A stretch of DNA of 64,000 nucleotides, from contig NZ_JPUX01000001.1 in NCBI RefSeq assembly GCF_000738675.1, positions 2,976,001 to 3,040,000 on the forward strand, written 5' to 3'. The notes under the pieces were generated by a model. The model did not search any database, was not told the DNA's origin, and was given only the letters and a program-made list of their open reading frames with translations. Source of the stretch: Serratia nematodiphila DZ0503SBS1. Lineage in GTDB: Bacteria; Pseudomonadota; Gammaproteobacteria; Enterobacterales; Enterobacteriaceae. Made by a program: the position numbers and the translations under genes. Of this stretch, positions 1-6,827 are shown one piece after another; within the stretch, counting starts at the first letter, position 1, and each line of letters begins with the position of its first letter.

Positions 1-703
1 TCCAGACGGCGATAGCGCTGTAGTTATCGCTGTTATTGTTTTTCTTCCATGCCTGCTGCATCAGGGCGATCCACTCGCTGGGGGAGTTGACCATGTGCAG
101 CGACTGTTCCAGTTCGGTCTGGCTGAAGCTGTGCCAGAAGCCGTCGGTGCACAGCAGGAAAACGTCGCCGTCTTCCAGCTGCAGCACGTCACTGTACGTG
201 GCGTCGCGCTCTTCGTTGAGCCCCAGCGCGAAATACAGCAGGTTGCTGTTGATGCCGTTGGTCTGGTAGCCGGCGTCCTGCATCTGTTGGATCAGGCTGT
301 GGTCGGTGGTGACGGCATGCAGGTAGCCGCGGCGGAACAGGTACAGGCGGCTGTCGCCGGCGTGCGCCCAGTAGGCCAGCTGGTAATCGCGATCGATAAA
401 CAGACTGACCAGCGTGGTGCCCATCTTGCTGTATTCGTCCGACTGCCGCTGCTGCTGGTGGATGGCGGCGTTGGCGCTGGTGATGTGCTGACGAATGCTC
501 TGGGCGTTCAGGTGCTTTTCGCCGTCGAAGTTTTGCAAAATGGTGTCGCGTGCCAGTTTGGCGGCGATATCGCCGCCCGGAAAACCGGCGATGCCGTCGC
601 ACACCACGAAGCAGGCGGCGCGGTTGCCGAGCACCTCGCCGGTCTGATCCTGGTTGGAGGCGCGGCCGCCCTGGTTGGAGGTAGAGGCTATGGTGATATT
701 CAT
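1..703 (-). CDS. pppA: PP2C-family Ser/Thr phosphatase PppA, T6SS regulator (partial, C-terminus outside window)
   Basis: The first 234 codons are present; the gene runs off the left edge. The translation starts MNITIASTSNQGGR and carries PP2C metal-binding motifs: a NQD near the N-terminus, CDGIAGFPGGD, then WAHAGDSRLYLF and CTDGFW. In T6SS clusters, PppA-type phosphatases oppose the kinase PpkA acting on the FHA protein, giving post-translational control of firing. The ATG overlaps the stop codon of tagH (TAATG), so the two are translationally coupled, which fits the same pathway. The kinase partner is not in this window and is presumably further left. Family assignment is firm; the role is inferred from family and position. 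Confidence 0.9.
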   Translation of the reverse strand, partial: MNITIASTSNQGGRASNQDQTGEVLGNRAACFVVCDGIAGFPGGDIAAKLARDTILQNFDGEKHLNAQSIRQHITSANAAIHQQQRQSDEYSKMGTTLVSLFIDRDYQLAYWAHAGDSRLYLFRRGYLHAVTTDHSLIQQMQDAGYQTNGINSNLLYFALGLNEERDATYSDVLQLEDGDVFLLCTDGFWHSFSQTELEQSLHMVNSPSEWIALMQQAWKKNNNSDNYSAIAVW

Positions 704-2442
704 TACGCGTCCGGTTTGGTCTGTGAGTCTTTGTATTGATTCACTTCAACGTCATAGGCGTGCAGGAAGGCTTCGCCGAACAGGGTGTGGAAATCGTCCT
801 CGATTTCGCCGGAGGTTTGCTGATAGTTCTTCACGAAGTAGTCCCACAGCGCGGCCTTGCGGTTGGCGGGCAGCGACAGACGCGGCGCCACGCCTTCCTT
901 GCGCGCTTCTTCTTCGAGACGCTCCGGGTTAAACGACTGCAGCATGGCGGCGATGATGGCGCGAATACCGGCGATCATCCCCAACTGGTGCGCCTGCAGG
1001 TCGATCAGCGCGTCGCGCACCGCCTGCTCCGGCGGCATAAAGCCCGGCATCTGGCTGCCGAACATCTGCATCAGCACCGTTTTGCCCGAAGGCAGCAACT
1101 TGAACGGGTTGTTGGCTTCGTCGAGGATCATGGTCATCTCGGCCTTCACGCCGCGCTTGAGGATCGAGCGGGATGAGAGCAGGGCGACGGTGCCTTGCGA
1201 GAATAGGCTCAGCAGGCGCCCGGCCAGGCGGATCTGTTGTTCGTCGAAATGCGGCTGCGGCTGCAGATCGTCGAGACCGATGCCTTGCAGCAGCGCCGCC
1301 AGCAACGGTCCTTCCAAGGTGTCGCCATTCGGCGCGGCAGCGTGCTGCCGCTGGGCGGACTGGTAGGCAACCGGATCGATGCCCAGGCGGTTGCCCTGGC
1401 GCGGACGCGGCGGCTGCGCAGGCGGCTCCTGCGGGCTGAACTGCGGCGCGGGTTGGGATTGCGGTTCGGGCATCTGCACGGGCGGCGGCGTTGGCTGAGG
1501 GCGCGGCGCTACCGGCTGTGCGGCGGCCGGAGCCGGTGCTGGCGGCGGGGACGGTGGCTGTACCGCTTCCTCCGGCTGAGCCAGCGGCACGGCGCCGCCC
1601 ATCAGCAGCCCCAGCGGATCGTTGCTGTTCAGCGTCTCTGGCGAAGCGGGCGCGGATGAGCCGCCGAACAGCGCCAGCGGATCCAGCTCTTGTTCCGGTT
1701 GCTGCGCATTTCGGGCCGGTGTTGCCGGACGCGTCGGCGCAGCCTGCTCCGCCAGCAGCGCGCTGGGGGTGGTGTCGGCCAGAATGTGTTCGCGTTCAAA
1801 AGTGGTGTCGGTATTGAACAGCGCCGCCGGATCGGTTTGCTGTTGCTGCAGTTGGCGCAGATCGACCTCGCCCGCCAGCTGCGCCAGCGGATCGGCCGGG
1901 TTCAGCTCGCGAGTGGAGGTATCCAGCAGCGGATGATTATCCGGGCTGGCGACCGGCGGCGGTGCGGCGGCCGCCGGCGCGTTCGGCGTAAACTCTTCCA
2001 CCAGGCTGTCCCAGATTTCGTTGGGGATTGGCGCGGCGGATGGTTCTTTGGCAGCGGCAACAGGGGCTGCCGCCGCAGCAACGGCGGCGACCTTGGCCAC
2101 CGGTTGAACCTGTGGCGCGGCGTGTTGCTGCAGCGCGCTGACTTCAATCTGGTAATCGTCGATGCCGAGCACGTCGCCATCCTGCAATTCAACCTGGCGG
2201 CCGCGCTCCAGCGGAATGTCGTTAAGCAGCACGCGGGTGACGTTGCCGCGGTTGGTGATGCGGCATTCGCCGTCAGCGGAAATATGCACGATAGCCTGCA
2301 GGCGGGAAATGGCGCGCTCTTCGTCCGGCAGCACCAGGTTGTTGTCCACGCTGCGGCCGATGGTGCCGCCCGGCGGCAGAAAATCGCAACTGCTCTGCGG
2401 CGGAACCTGGCCGCTTTTATTTTTTACAATGGAAAATCGCAT
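703..2442 (-). CDS. tagH: FHA-domain T6SS protein TagH (Fha)
   Basis: 579 residues. The N-terminal ~100 residues form a forkhead-associated domain (GGTIGRSVDNNLVLPD, then ISRLQAIV, and a TRVLLND strand), which binds phosphothreonine. Residues ~110-370 are a low-complexity Ala/Pro/Gln linker. The last ~190 residues (from about LLAALLQGIGLDDL) match the C-terminal domain of T6SS-associated FHA proteins. Fha is the usual substrate of the PpkA/PppA switch and helps assembly of the secretion machine. It overlaps pppA by a TAATG. It lies downstream of the AT-rich effector/immunity stretch, with 169 bases of non-coding DNA between them, so it may have its own promoter there. Confidence 0.93.
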   Translation of the reverse strand: MRFSIVKNKSGQVPPQSSCDFLPPGGTIGRSVDNNLVLPDEERAISRLQAIVHISADGECRITNRGNVTRVLLNDIPLERGRQVELQDGDVLGIDDYQIEVSALQQHAAPQVQPVAKVAAVAAAAAPVAAAKEPSAAPIPNEIWDSLVEEFTPNAPAAAAPPPVASPDNHPLLDTSTRELNPADPLAQLAGEVDLRQLQQQQTDPAALFNTDTTFEREHILADTTPSALLAEQAAPTRPATPARNAQQPEQELDPLALFGGSSAPASPETLNSNDPLGLLMGGAVPLAQPEEAVQPPSPPPAPAPAAAQPVAPRPQPTPPPVQMPEPQSQPAPQFSPQEPPAQPPRPRQGNRLGIDPVAYQSAQRQHAAAPNGDTLEGPLLAALLQGIGLDDLQPQPHFDEQQIRLAGRLLSLFSQGTVALLSSRSILKRGVKAEMTMILDEANNPFKLLPSGKTVLMQMFGSQMPGFMPPEQAVRDALIDLQAHQLGMIAGIRAIIAAMLQSFNPERLEEEARKEGVAPRLSLPANRKAALWDYFVKNYQQTSGEIEDDFHTLFGEAFLHAYDVEVNQYKDSQTKPDA

Positions 2443-2611
2443 AAGGCATTCCTGCTGATTAGATCTTATGGCCAGACAGTGGAACTCGATAACTGGATGA
2501 GTTTGACTTAATTTCTTTCCTAAGAGAGATCTTTGAATGTGAGTGACTAATTTTTGGGTTAACGCATTATATGATCGAAAACTTCAATGTAATAACGTGA
2601 GGCTGTATATG

Positions 2612-2974
2612 TCAGGTGATGTCTTTGCTATTATTCGCATTATTCTTAGTCTTTCTTTTGTAATAGAGGTTAGTTGGTAATTGAGACAGGTAAGTAAAGG
2701 CGAATATAATACTGGCGTACCACACCTCATCATAGTCTTGAAATTTTATATTGAGCATTGGATCTAGTATCTCAGAACCATAGTTAAACACTAAACCCTG
2801 GATGATGCTTGCAAATAAATTCACTATGGTAGCCATCACAAAAAGAGAATAGGATTTTTTATTGTTGGTTTTTTGTTTTAGGTGATAAAGCCCGACAAAT
2901 ACTAAGACTGACAGGAAAAAGTATAAAAACACAAATGAGTAAGAGTAGGTGGAAAGTGTGACGTCATCGATCAC
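2612..2974 (-). CDS. Small inner-membrane protein, unknown; 5' end uncertain
   Basis: 120 residues from a GTG at 2974, with AAGGA eight bases upstream. Three hydrophobic segments are visible (about residues 13-31, 42-63 and 87-97), and the tail is Lys/Asn-rich. AT-rich codon use, unlike the neighbouring tss genes, suggests recent acquisition. The frame stays open upstream to a TAG at 3152-3154 and those ~58 codons read like protein (a WENIPWLSITQYKPYGILEHWD stretch), yet contain no ATG, GTG or TTG. The gene may therefore be a 5'-truncated remnant of a longer protein, or may use a non-standard start such as ATT. It follows a rap-like immunity gene, so a membrane immunity role is possible, but nothing in the sequence proves it. 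Confidence 0.55.
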   Translation of the reverse strand: MIDDVTLSTYSYSFVFLYFFLSVLVFVGLYHLKQKTNNKKSYSLFVMATIVNLFASIIQGLVFNYGSEILDPMLNIKFQDYDEVWYASIIFAFTYLSQLPTNLYYKRKTKNNANNSKDIT

Positions 2975-3166
2975 TGTTTTTTCCTTATCCCAATGCTCTA
3001 AAATTCCATATGGTTTGTACTGAGTAATAGAAAGCCAAGGAATATTTTCCCAATGACTGATGATTAATGGTGCCGGTATATTTTCAAGTAATAAATTATA
3101 AGTGATAAAAATGTAATTAATTTGAGGATGATGGCTGCAAAAAAATGAATTCTATCACTGCGGCTA

Positions 3167-3526
3167 TTACTTTGAGTAACGTTCAAAAATGGTTTCAGCT
3201 TCACTGGCGTTCTGCAGTGAAAGACAATCTAAAGTGTAGTAAGTCCCTTGAACTGAGCCTTGGCTGTTTTTATTTGCGTACTGTTCAGCCAGTTTTTCAC
3301 CTTGTTCAAATGCATCCATCGGCAGTTTACTCAATTCTAAATAGGCGGAAGCGGAACGGAAGGCGTCTTGTTTGGTTTTTTCTGAGTCAGTAGACTTCCC
3401 AATGCAACGGCTGACTAACCAATTTTTATATAGTGCCTCTTGCGATAAAGCATTGAGCGAGTTTTCAGCAAGGGCTACATGGCTTCCGAGCAGCAGAAAC
3501 ATTAAAAAGTACGTGTATCTTCTCAT
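3167..3526 (-). CDS. Rap/Tai4-family T6SS amidase immunity-like protein
   Basis: 119 residues with a clean signal peptide (MRRYTYFLMFLLLGSHVALA). The mature part is a small helical protein with two conserved cysteines (VSRCIGKST and YTLDCLSL), the pattern of Rap1a/Rap2a/Tai4 periplasmic immunity proteins, which neutralise T6SS peptidoglycan amidases such as Ssp1/Ssp2 (Tae4). It is the second of two similar genes in a row after the lysozyme-inhibitor lipoprotein. No Tae4-type amidase gene is visible anywhere in the window. It may be an orphan immunity gene protecting against foreign effectors. The family call rests on size, signal peptide, cysteine spacing and location, not on a profile search. 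Confidence 0.75.
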   Translation of the reverse strand: MRRYTYFLMFLLLGSHVALAENSLNALSQEALYKNWLVSRCIGKSTDSEKTKQDAFRSASAYLELSKLPMDAFEQGEKLAEQYANKNSQGSVQGTYYTLDCLSLQNASEAETIFERYSK

Positions 3527-3571
3527 CCGAGATAACCTTTGATATGAGCCGTCGTTTGAGCAACTCTGATA

Positions 3572-3946
3572 TCAGTTGTCGTCTTTCCCTTGGTATTTCT
3601 TGATGATAGCTTGCAACGCTTGGCTATGTACAAGATCGATGCACTTGGCCATCGTCATCGGCTCTCCAGACATGCTGTCATAGGGCTTTGCCAGAAATTC
3701 TTTTGCCAGCGCCCTGACAGCGGTATGCGCTTCCAGAGAATAATCGCCGAACTCCATGTAACCCCGAGCGGCGGCGGCGGCATCGTTTTTGACTTCTTTT
3801 GCTGAGTACCCCTCGGCGATGCAAACGCTAAGCGCGTAGTTTTTGAGGTACTCAGCAGGGGAATACTTTCCGTTGGCGGAAGCTTCAGTATTCAATACCG
3901 CCAACATGAGTAGGAATACAGTTTTAATCGTATGATGTGAGTTCAT
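3572..3946 (-). CDS. Rap/Tai4-family T6SS amidase immunity-like protein
   Basis: 124 residues from the ATG at 3946, chosen because it directly precedes a signal peptide (MNSHHTIKTVFLLMLAVLNT, then EASA); an upstream in-frame ATG at 3991 would add 15 residues ahead of it and seems wrong. The mature protein has two cysteines (LSVCIAEGYS and MAKCIDLVHS) flanking a helical core with AAAARGYMEFGDYSLEA, matching the Rap1a/Tai4 layout. The start lies 23 bases inside the 3' end of the preceding lipoprotein gene, so the two are probably co-translated. It shares architecture with the genes at 3167 and 6377 but is clearly diverged from them. No cognate amidase is next to it. Confidence 0.75.
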   Translation of the reverse strand: MNSHHTIKTVFLLMLAVLNTEASANGKYSPAEYLKNYALSVCIAEGYSAKEVKNDAAAAARGYMEFGDYSLEAHTAVRALAKEFLAKPYDSMSGEPMTMAKCIDLVHSQALQAIIKKYQGKDDN

Positions 3947-4718
3947 CGATTCGTTTTTGCATGGTATCGGCCAGGCAGTCTTTGTCATCACGGCATTTAT
4001 CCCTTTGCAGTAACCAAGATTTTTGCGTGCTGTTTAAAGTGGCTACCAGTTTTTTATCTCCTGCATCGGCCGCCTGCTTTTTTGCCAACAGCCAAGCTTG
4101 AGAAACGCTTTTGTCATAGGCGGATAAATTGAAGTCTGAGCAGATAGTTTTTTCAACAACGCTTGTAGATTTAGCACAGTCGAAAGACGCTGCAGGTTTA
4201 GGATCTTTCGGTAACCGTTCTAATTGCAGTAGCGAACCATCGTACCAATTAACCAGCATTTTTTGTGGATTGAGAGCGGCAAAGCTGGAGCCTGCACCAT
4301 TATCGGCTGGGCCGAATGATCCGGAGTGACAAGCGATCTTGAAAAGAGAGACTTCTGCTTGGCCGTTTTCTTTCAATGCATAGTTTTTAGCCGAGATGCT
4401 TTTATCTCCGCCCATCGACTTGCCGATGAATTGATTTAGCGTGCTTCTCTCAATAGTTAAGGTTGGCGCTGTGCAGACGTCTTTTTCCGGCAGATTGTTT
4501 TCTATTGATTGAGCGGAAATATTGATCACTCTTCCTAGTAATCGAGGGTCGTTAAATTGATAGCTAAGCGTGCGGGTAGTCTCATTGTCTATGTTGACCT
4601 GAGTCACTTGCCATAAGCCATCAATAGTTGATGATGTTGGGGCATTAACGTTTTTTTCTGCTGCACATGCAGTAAGTGAGAAAAATACGCTACTAATTAA
4701 AAATGCAGATAATTTCAT
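3924..4718 (-). CDS. Lipoprotein with C-terminal LprI-type lysozyme-inhibitor (DUF1311) domain
   Basis: 264 residues from the ATG at 4718, chosen because it begins a lipoprotein signal (MKLSAFLISSVFFSLTAC, lipobox LTAC, Cys18) and has AAGGA ten bases upstream. Residues ~32-170 form a beta-rich domain I do not recognise. Residues ~178-262 are an LprI/DUF1311-like domain: four cysteines (181, 193, 242, 248) with FDCAKSTSVVEKTICSD, YDKSVSQAW, TQKSWLLQRDKC and CLADTMQKRI. LprI-family domains are associated with lysozyme inhibition. It lies directly after the muramidase-like gene (13 bases apart), so the simplest reading is that it is the periplasmic immunity protein for that effector. The domain call is good; the immunity role is inference. 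Confidence 0.78.
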   Translation of the reverse strand: MKLSAFLISSVFFSLTACAAEKNVNAPTSSTIDGLWQVTQVNIDNETTRTLSYQFNDPRLLGRVINISAQSIENNLPEKDVCTAPTLTIERSTLNQFIGKSMGGDKSISAKNYALKENGQAEVSLFKIACHSGSFGPADNGAGSSFAALNPQKMLVNWYDGSLLQLERLPKDPKPAASFDCAKSTSVVEKTICSDFNLSAYDKSVSQAWLLAKKQAADAGDKKLVATLNSTQKSWLLQRDKCRDDKDCLADTMQKRIDELTSYD

Positions 4719-4731
4719 TGTGGCGAATTCC

Positions 4732-5562
4732 TTAGCGATAGTTTCCATTTAAATAGAGCTCGACTTCGTAATTTCTTCTGTTTATCAGCCCTTTCATCAC
4801 TTTTCCACCTGAGGTAATGGCACGTTTTATTTCTGTCATTGCATCAGATATTTTGCTCTGATTAATGAATGCTGCGACGTTGTTGAGTCGACCACCTGGA
4901 TTATAAGCAAAGGAGACTAACGCATCAAACTCTTGTTGTGTGAGTGGAACAAGAATTTTATTCCTAACAGCTCTTTCATAGGCAGGTACTATAAATTTAA
5001 GTAGTTCCGTTTCCTGTGTGTCGGTTAAAACCACTAAATTGTGATTTTCTTTCGCGAAATCTTTAGCTTGCTGATGATGTAACCCGGCGGCTGCACTGAT
5101 TTTATCTGCAGTTGCGTTGTCTAATCCAATCGCGATCATGGTATTTTTTATTGATTCTATAGAGCGAGCTTTCATATCATAACCCGGCCCCAGAGTGACC
5201 CCGCTTGCACCGCCAGGCCAATGTAGGTGGTTACTTACTCCGCGCCATGCTTCAATGTTAAAGATAAACCTTAAACCGCTTTGTGAAATGCCCATAGCTC
5301 CGGGACCTTGACGACCTGCACTACCACCGATAGGAGGTTGTGGTGCTCGAGTTTCGACGTGTGAACCCAGGGCTAAGAATGTTTTTCGACCAGCGATGCC
5401 GTCAACATGCAGACCTTTTTTACGTTGCACTTTTTTTACTGCTAATTCAGTCTTTAGACCGAATATGCCATCAGAGTTAAGAATAGCCCCCTGTTTATTA
5501 AGCAATTCTTGCAATGATTTTACGTGATTTCCTCTGTCACCTTTTCTAATCGCTTTCATCAT
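4732..5562 (-). CDS. Peptidoglycan-binding plus GH24-like lysozyme protein, putative T6SS effector
   Basis: 276 residues, no signal peptide, AAGGA before the first of two ATGs. Residues ~3-65 are a PG_binding_1 domain (GDRGNHVKSLQELL, DGIFGLKTELAVKKVQ, DGIAGRKTFLALG). A Gly/Pro linker follows. Residues ~95-275 resemble phage/GH24-type lysozymes: IEAWRG with candidate catalytic Glu104, GVTLGPGYDM at 121-130, LTQQEFDALVSFAYNPGG and a C-terminal INRRNYEVELYLNG. The Asp expected between the Glu and the Thr123 of a T4-lysozyme triad is not obvious. It would cleave the glycan strand of peptidoglycan. Position right behind hcp and ahead of a lysozyme-inhibitor lipoprotein argues for an Hcp-delivered antibacterial effector. 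A captured phage endolysin is the main alternative. Confidence 0.8.
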   Translation of the reverse strand: MMKAIRKGDRGNHVKSLQELLNKQGAILNSDGIFGLKTELAVKKVQRKKGLHVDGIAGRKTFLALGSHVETRAPQPPIGGSAGRQGPGAMGISQSGLRFIFNIEAWRGVSNHLHWPGGASGVTLGPGYDMKARSIESIKNTMIAIGLDNATADKISAAAGLHHQQAKDFAKENHNLVVLTDTQETELLKFIVPAYERAVRNKILVPLTQQEFDALVSFAYNPGGRLNNVAAFINQSKISDAMTEIKRAITSGGKVMKGLINRRNYEVELYLNGNYR

Positions 5563-5596
5563 GATTTCCTTATCTAAAAAACATCGCTTGCCAAAC

Positions 5597-5621
5597 CAAC
5601 CTCCCCATAATGGGGAGGTTG
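5597..5621 (-). terminator. Strong hairpin between hcp and the muramidase gene
   Basis: An 11-bp perfect stem (CAACCTCCCCA at 5597-5607, TGGGGAGGTTG at 5611-5621) closes a three-base loop, just past the hcp stop. There is no clear T run on the minus strand. It may act as an attenuator or as a 3' stabiliser that keeps hcp mRNA in excess over the downstream effector transcript. Confidence 0.6.
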
Positions 5622-5629
5622 TATAACAA

Positions 5630-6112
5630 TTAAGCTTCGCGGTTTTCCTTGATGTTCCAACCTGCGCTGCTTTCGGCGCCTTTGCCGCCTTTGTCGCTCT
5701 GCTCCCAGTACTGCTGTTTCACTTTCGCCGCCTGGAAGGAGTAGGTGACGCCCACGGTGTCTTCGCCGCCTGCACCAGTGTACTGCACGGCGGTGACCAG
5801 CACGTCTTCCAGGGTGATTTTTGCGTATTCAACCTGGGTGCCGCCCGCCTTGCAAACCGACAGCTCAATCTTGGTCAGGTGTTTGCCGCTTGAGCAGTGT
5901 TTCAGCAAGGCCGGGGTTGACTTGTCGATCAGCGCGTTGACGTGCAGATCGTTGAAGCACACTTTACCGGCGCCGCCGCCGCCGCCAACGCCCATATTGC
6001 CTGGTTGAGAGGCGCCCCAGGAGAAAGAAGTAATGTCGGTCCAGCCTTTGTGATTCGAATCTTTGGATTCGCCGCTGGCACCTTCAACTTTCAGGAACAT
6101 ATCAATAGCCAT
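5630..6112 (-). CDS. hcp: Hcp, T6SS tube protein
   Basis: 160 residues, beginning MAIDMFLKVEGASGESKD and including HKGWTDITSFSWG, a glycine-rich loop (MGVGGGGGAGK), FNDLHV and TPALLKHC, all typical of the Hcp1 family. Hcp hexamers stack into the inner tube of the T6SS needle and carry small effectors in their lumen. The gene stands apart in its own transcription context: about 190 bases of non-coding leader with inverted repeats upstream and a strong hairpin downstream, which suits a protein needed in large amounts. Length is within the normal range (~160-170). Confidence 0.97.
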   Translation of the reverse strand: MAIDMFLKVEGASGESKDSNHKGWTDITSFSWGASQPGNMGVGGGGGAGKVCFNDLHVNALIDKSTPALLKHCSSGKHLTKIELSVCKAGGTQVEYAKITLEDVLVTAVQYTGAGGEDTVGVTYSFQAAKVKQQYWEQSDKGGKGAESSAGWNIKENREA

Positions 6113-6198
6113 AGTTTCTTCACTCTTTATTAAGGGTTAACAGTAGTATTAACGTTACGTTGAAAAACTCAGGTAATAGCAGCAGGAATTGCAAGTGT

Positions 6199-6212
6199 GG
6201 TAATGCATTACC
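6199..6212. promoter_or_regulatory. 14-bp perfect palindrome upstream of hcp
   Basis: GGTAATGCATTACC is self-complementary, 87-100 bases before the hcp ATG, with a TATAAA (6215-6220 on the minus strand) immediately before it. It could be a binding site for a dimeric regulator of hcp. No known consensus was matched. Confidence 0.4.
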
Positions 6213-6272
6213 AATTTATATCCTTGTGCCATGCACCTTCTTAAATACCGAAAACTATCGGTACGGGTTACC

Positions 6273-6299
6273 GAGCCATTATTAAAATGATAATGGCTC
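6273..6299 (-). terminator. Perfect 10-bp stem-loop between the 23-codon ORF and hcp
   Basis: GAGCCATTAT at 6273-6282 pairs perfectly with ATAATGGCTC at 6290-6299 around a seven-base loop, ten bases after the stop of the small ORF. No T run follows on the minus strand, so it is either a weak terminator of the tssC/rap transcript or a 5' structure of a longer hcp mRNA. A second short repeat (TACCGA...TCGGTA, 6246-6263) lies next to it. Confidence 0.45.
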
Positions 6300-6308
6300 A
6301 ATGCTTAA

Positions 6309-6380
6309 TTATTTCGCGTTGTCTTGGTTCCATGTTCGTTCTGGGTTGCCTACGATAAGCTGACGATATAAAGGTTTCAT
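6309..6380 (-). CDS. 23-codon ORF with near-ideal ribosome binding site, unknown
   Basis: The ORF reads MKPLYRQLIVGNPERTWNQDNAK. AAGGAGG sits exactly six bases before the ATG, one of the strongest Shine-Dalgarno sequences in the window, and the ATG overlaps the stop codon of the rap-like gene (ATGA), so it would be translationally coupled. The peptide matches no family I recognise and has no signal peptide or membrane segment. It could be a genuine micro-protein, or the first codons of a deleted effector or immunity gene whose start region was retained. No ssp-type amidase start is recognisable in it. Confidence 0.45.
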   Translation of the reverse strand: MKPLYRQLIVGNPERTWNQDNAK

Positions 6381-6760
6381 GCTTTGCCTCCTTTGCAGGG
6401 GAAGCGAGTCGCCAGAGCCTCTTCAATCAGGGGGGCAGCCCTTTCGTGCAGGCGCGCAGCGGGAAGTTTATTAAAGAGTTCGAACACAAACTCCTGCAGA
6501 GTGGCGGTTTGTAGCTGGCTGTATTGGCACCAGCTTTTTCCTTCCGTCGCGTCCAGCACGCCCAGCAAATAAATTCGCGCTTTCTCTTTTTCCTGTTTAT
6601 CTGTACTGCGATAGAAACGGAAAAAGTCGCTGCCTGGCAGATTGACATCATCGGACGTCAAATGCGCTATCGATGTCTGCTCTGCGGAAGCTGGCGGCGC
6701 GGCGGAGAGCGAGCAGACGACCGCCAACAGCGATGCCAGATAAAACCGCTTTGCCTTCAT
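6377..6760 (-). CDS. Rap1a-like T6SS immunity protein
   Basis: 127 residues with a signal peptide (MKAKRFYLASLLAVVCSLSA, cleavage near APPASA). The mature part contains LPGSDFFRFYRSTD, KARIYLLGVLDATEGKSWC and a C-terminal FPCKGGKA, the two-cysteine, all-helical layout of Rap1a-type periplasmic immunity proteins. These bind and block Tae4-family amidases delivered by sibling cells. It follows tssC with a 67-base gap. In the S. marcescens clusters known from the literature a Ssp amidase accompanies such genes; here none does. The stop overlaps the start of a 23-codon ORF. I cannot say which effector it opposes. Confidence 0.75.
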   Translation of the reverse strand: MKAKRFYLASLLAVVCSLSAAPPASAEQTSIAHLTSDDVNLPGSDFFRFYRSTDKQEKEKARIYLLGVLDATEGKSWCQYSQLQTATLQEFVFELFNKLPAARLHERAAPLIEEALATRFPCKGGKA

Positions 6761-6827
6761 CTTTCTTTCCCTGTGATGAGGTTAATGTATCAGCCAGGCC
6801 GCACTACCGCGGCCTGACTTCAGTCCA

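Noticed and set aside
95..739. Long plus-strand open frames opposite pppA, tagH, tssM, tssK and other GC-rich genes
   Set aside because: They mirror the codon structure of real minus-strand genes, have no family motifs and no ribosome sites.
6199..6250. Sigma-54 promoter for hcp
   Set aside because: TGGCAC and TTGCA occur on the minus strand, but the spacing is far too long for a -24/-12 promoter.
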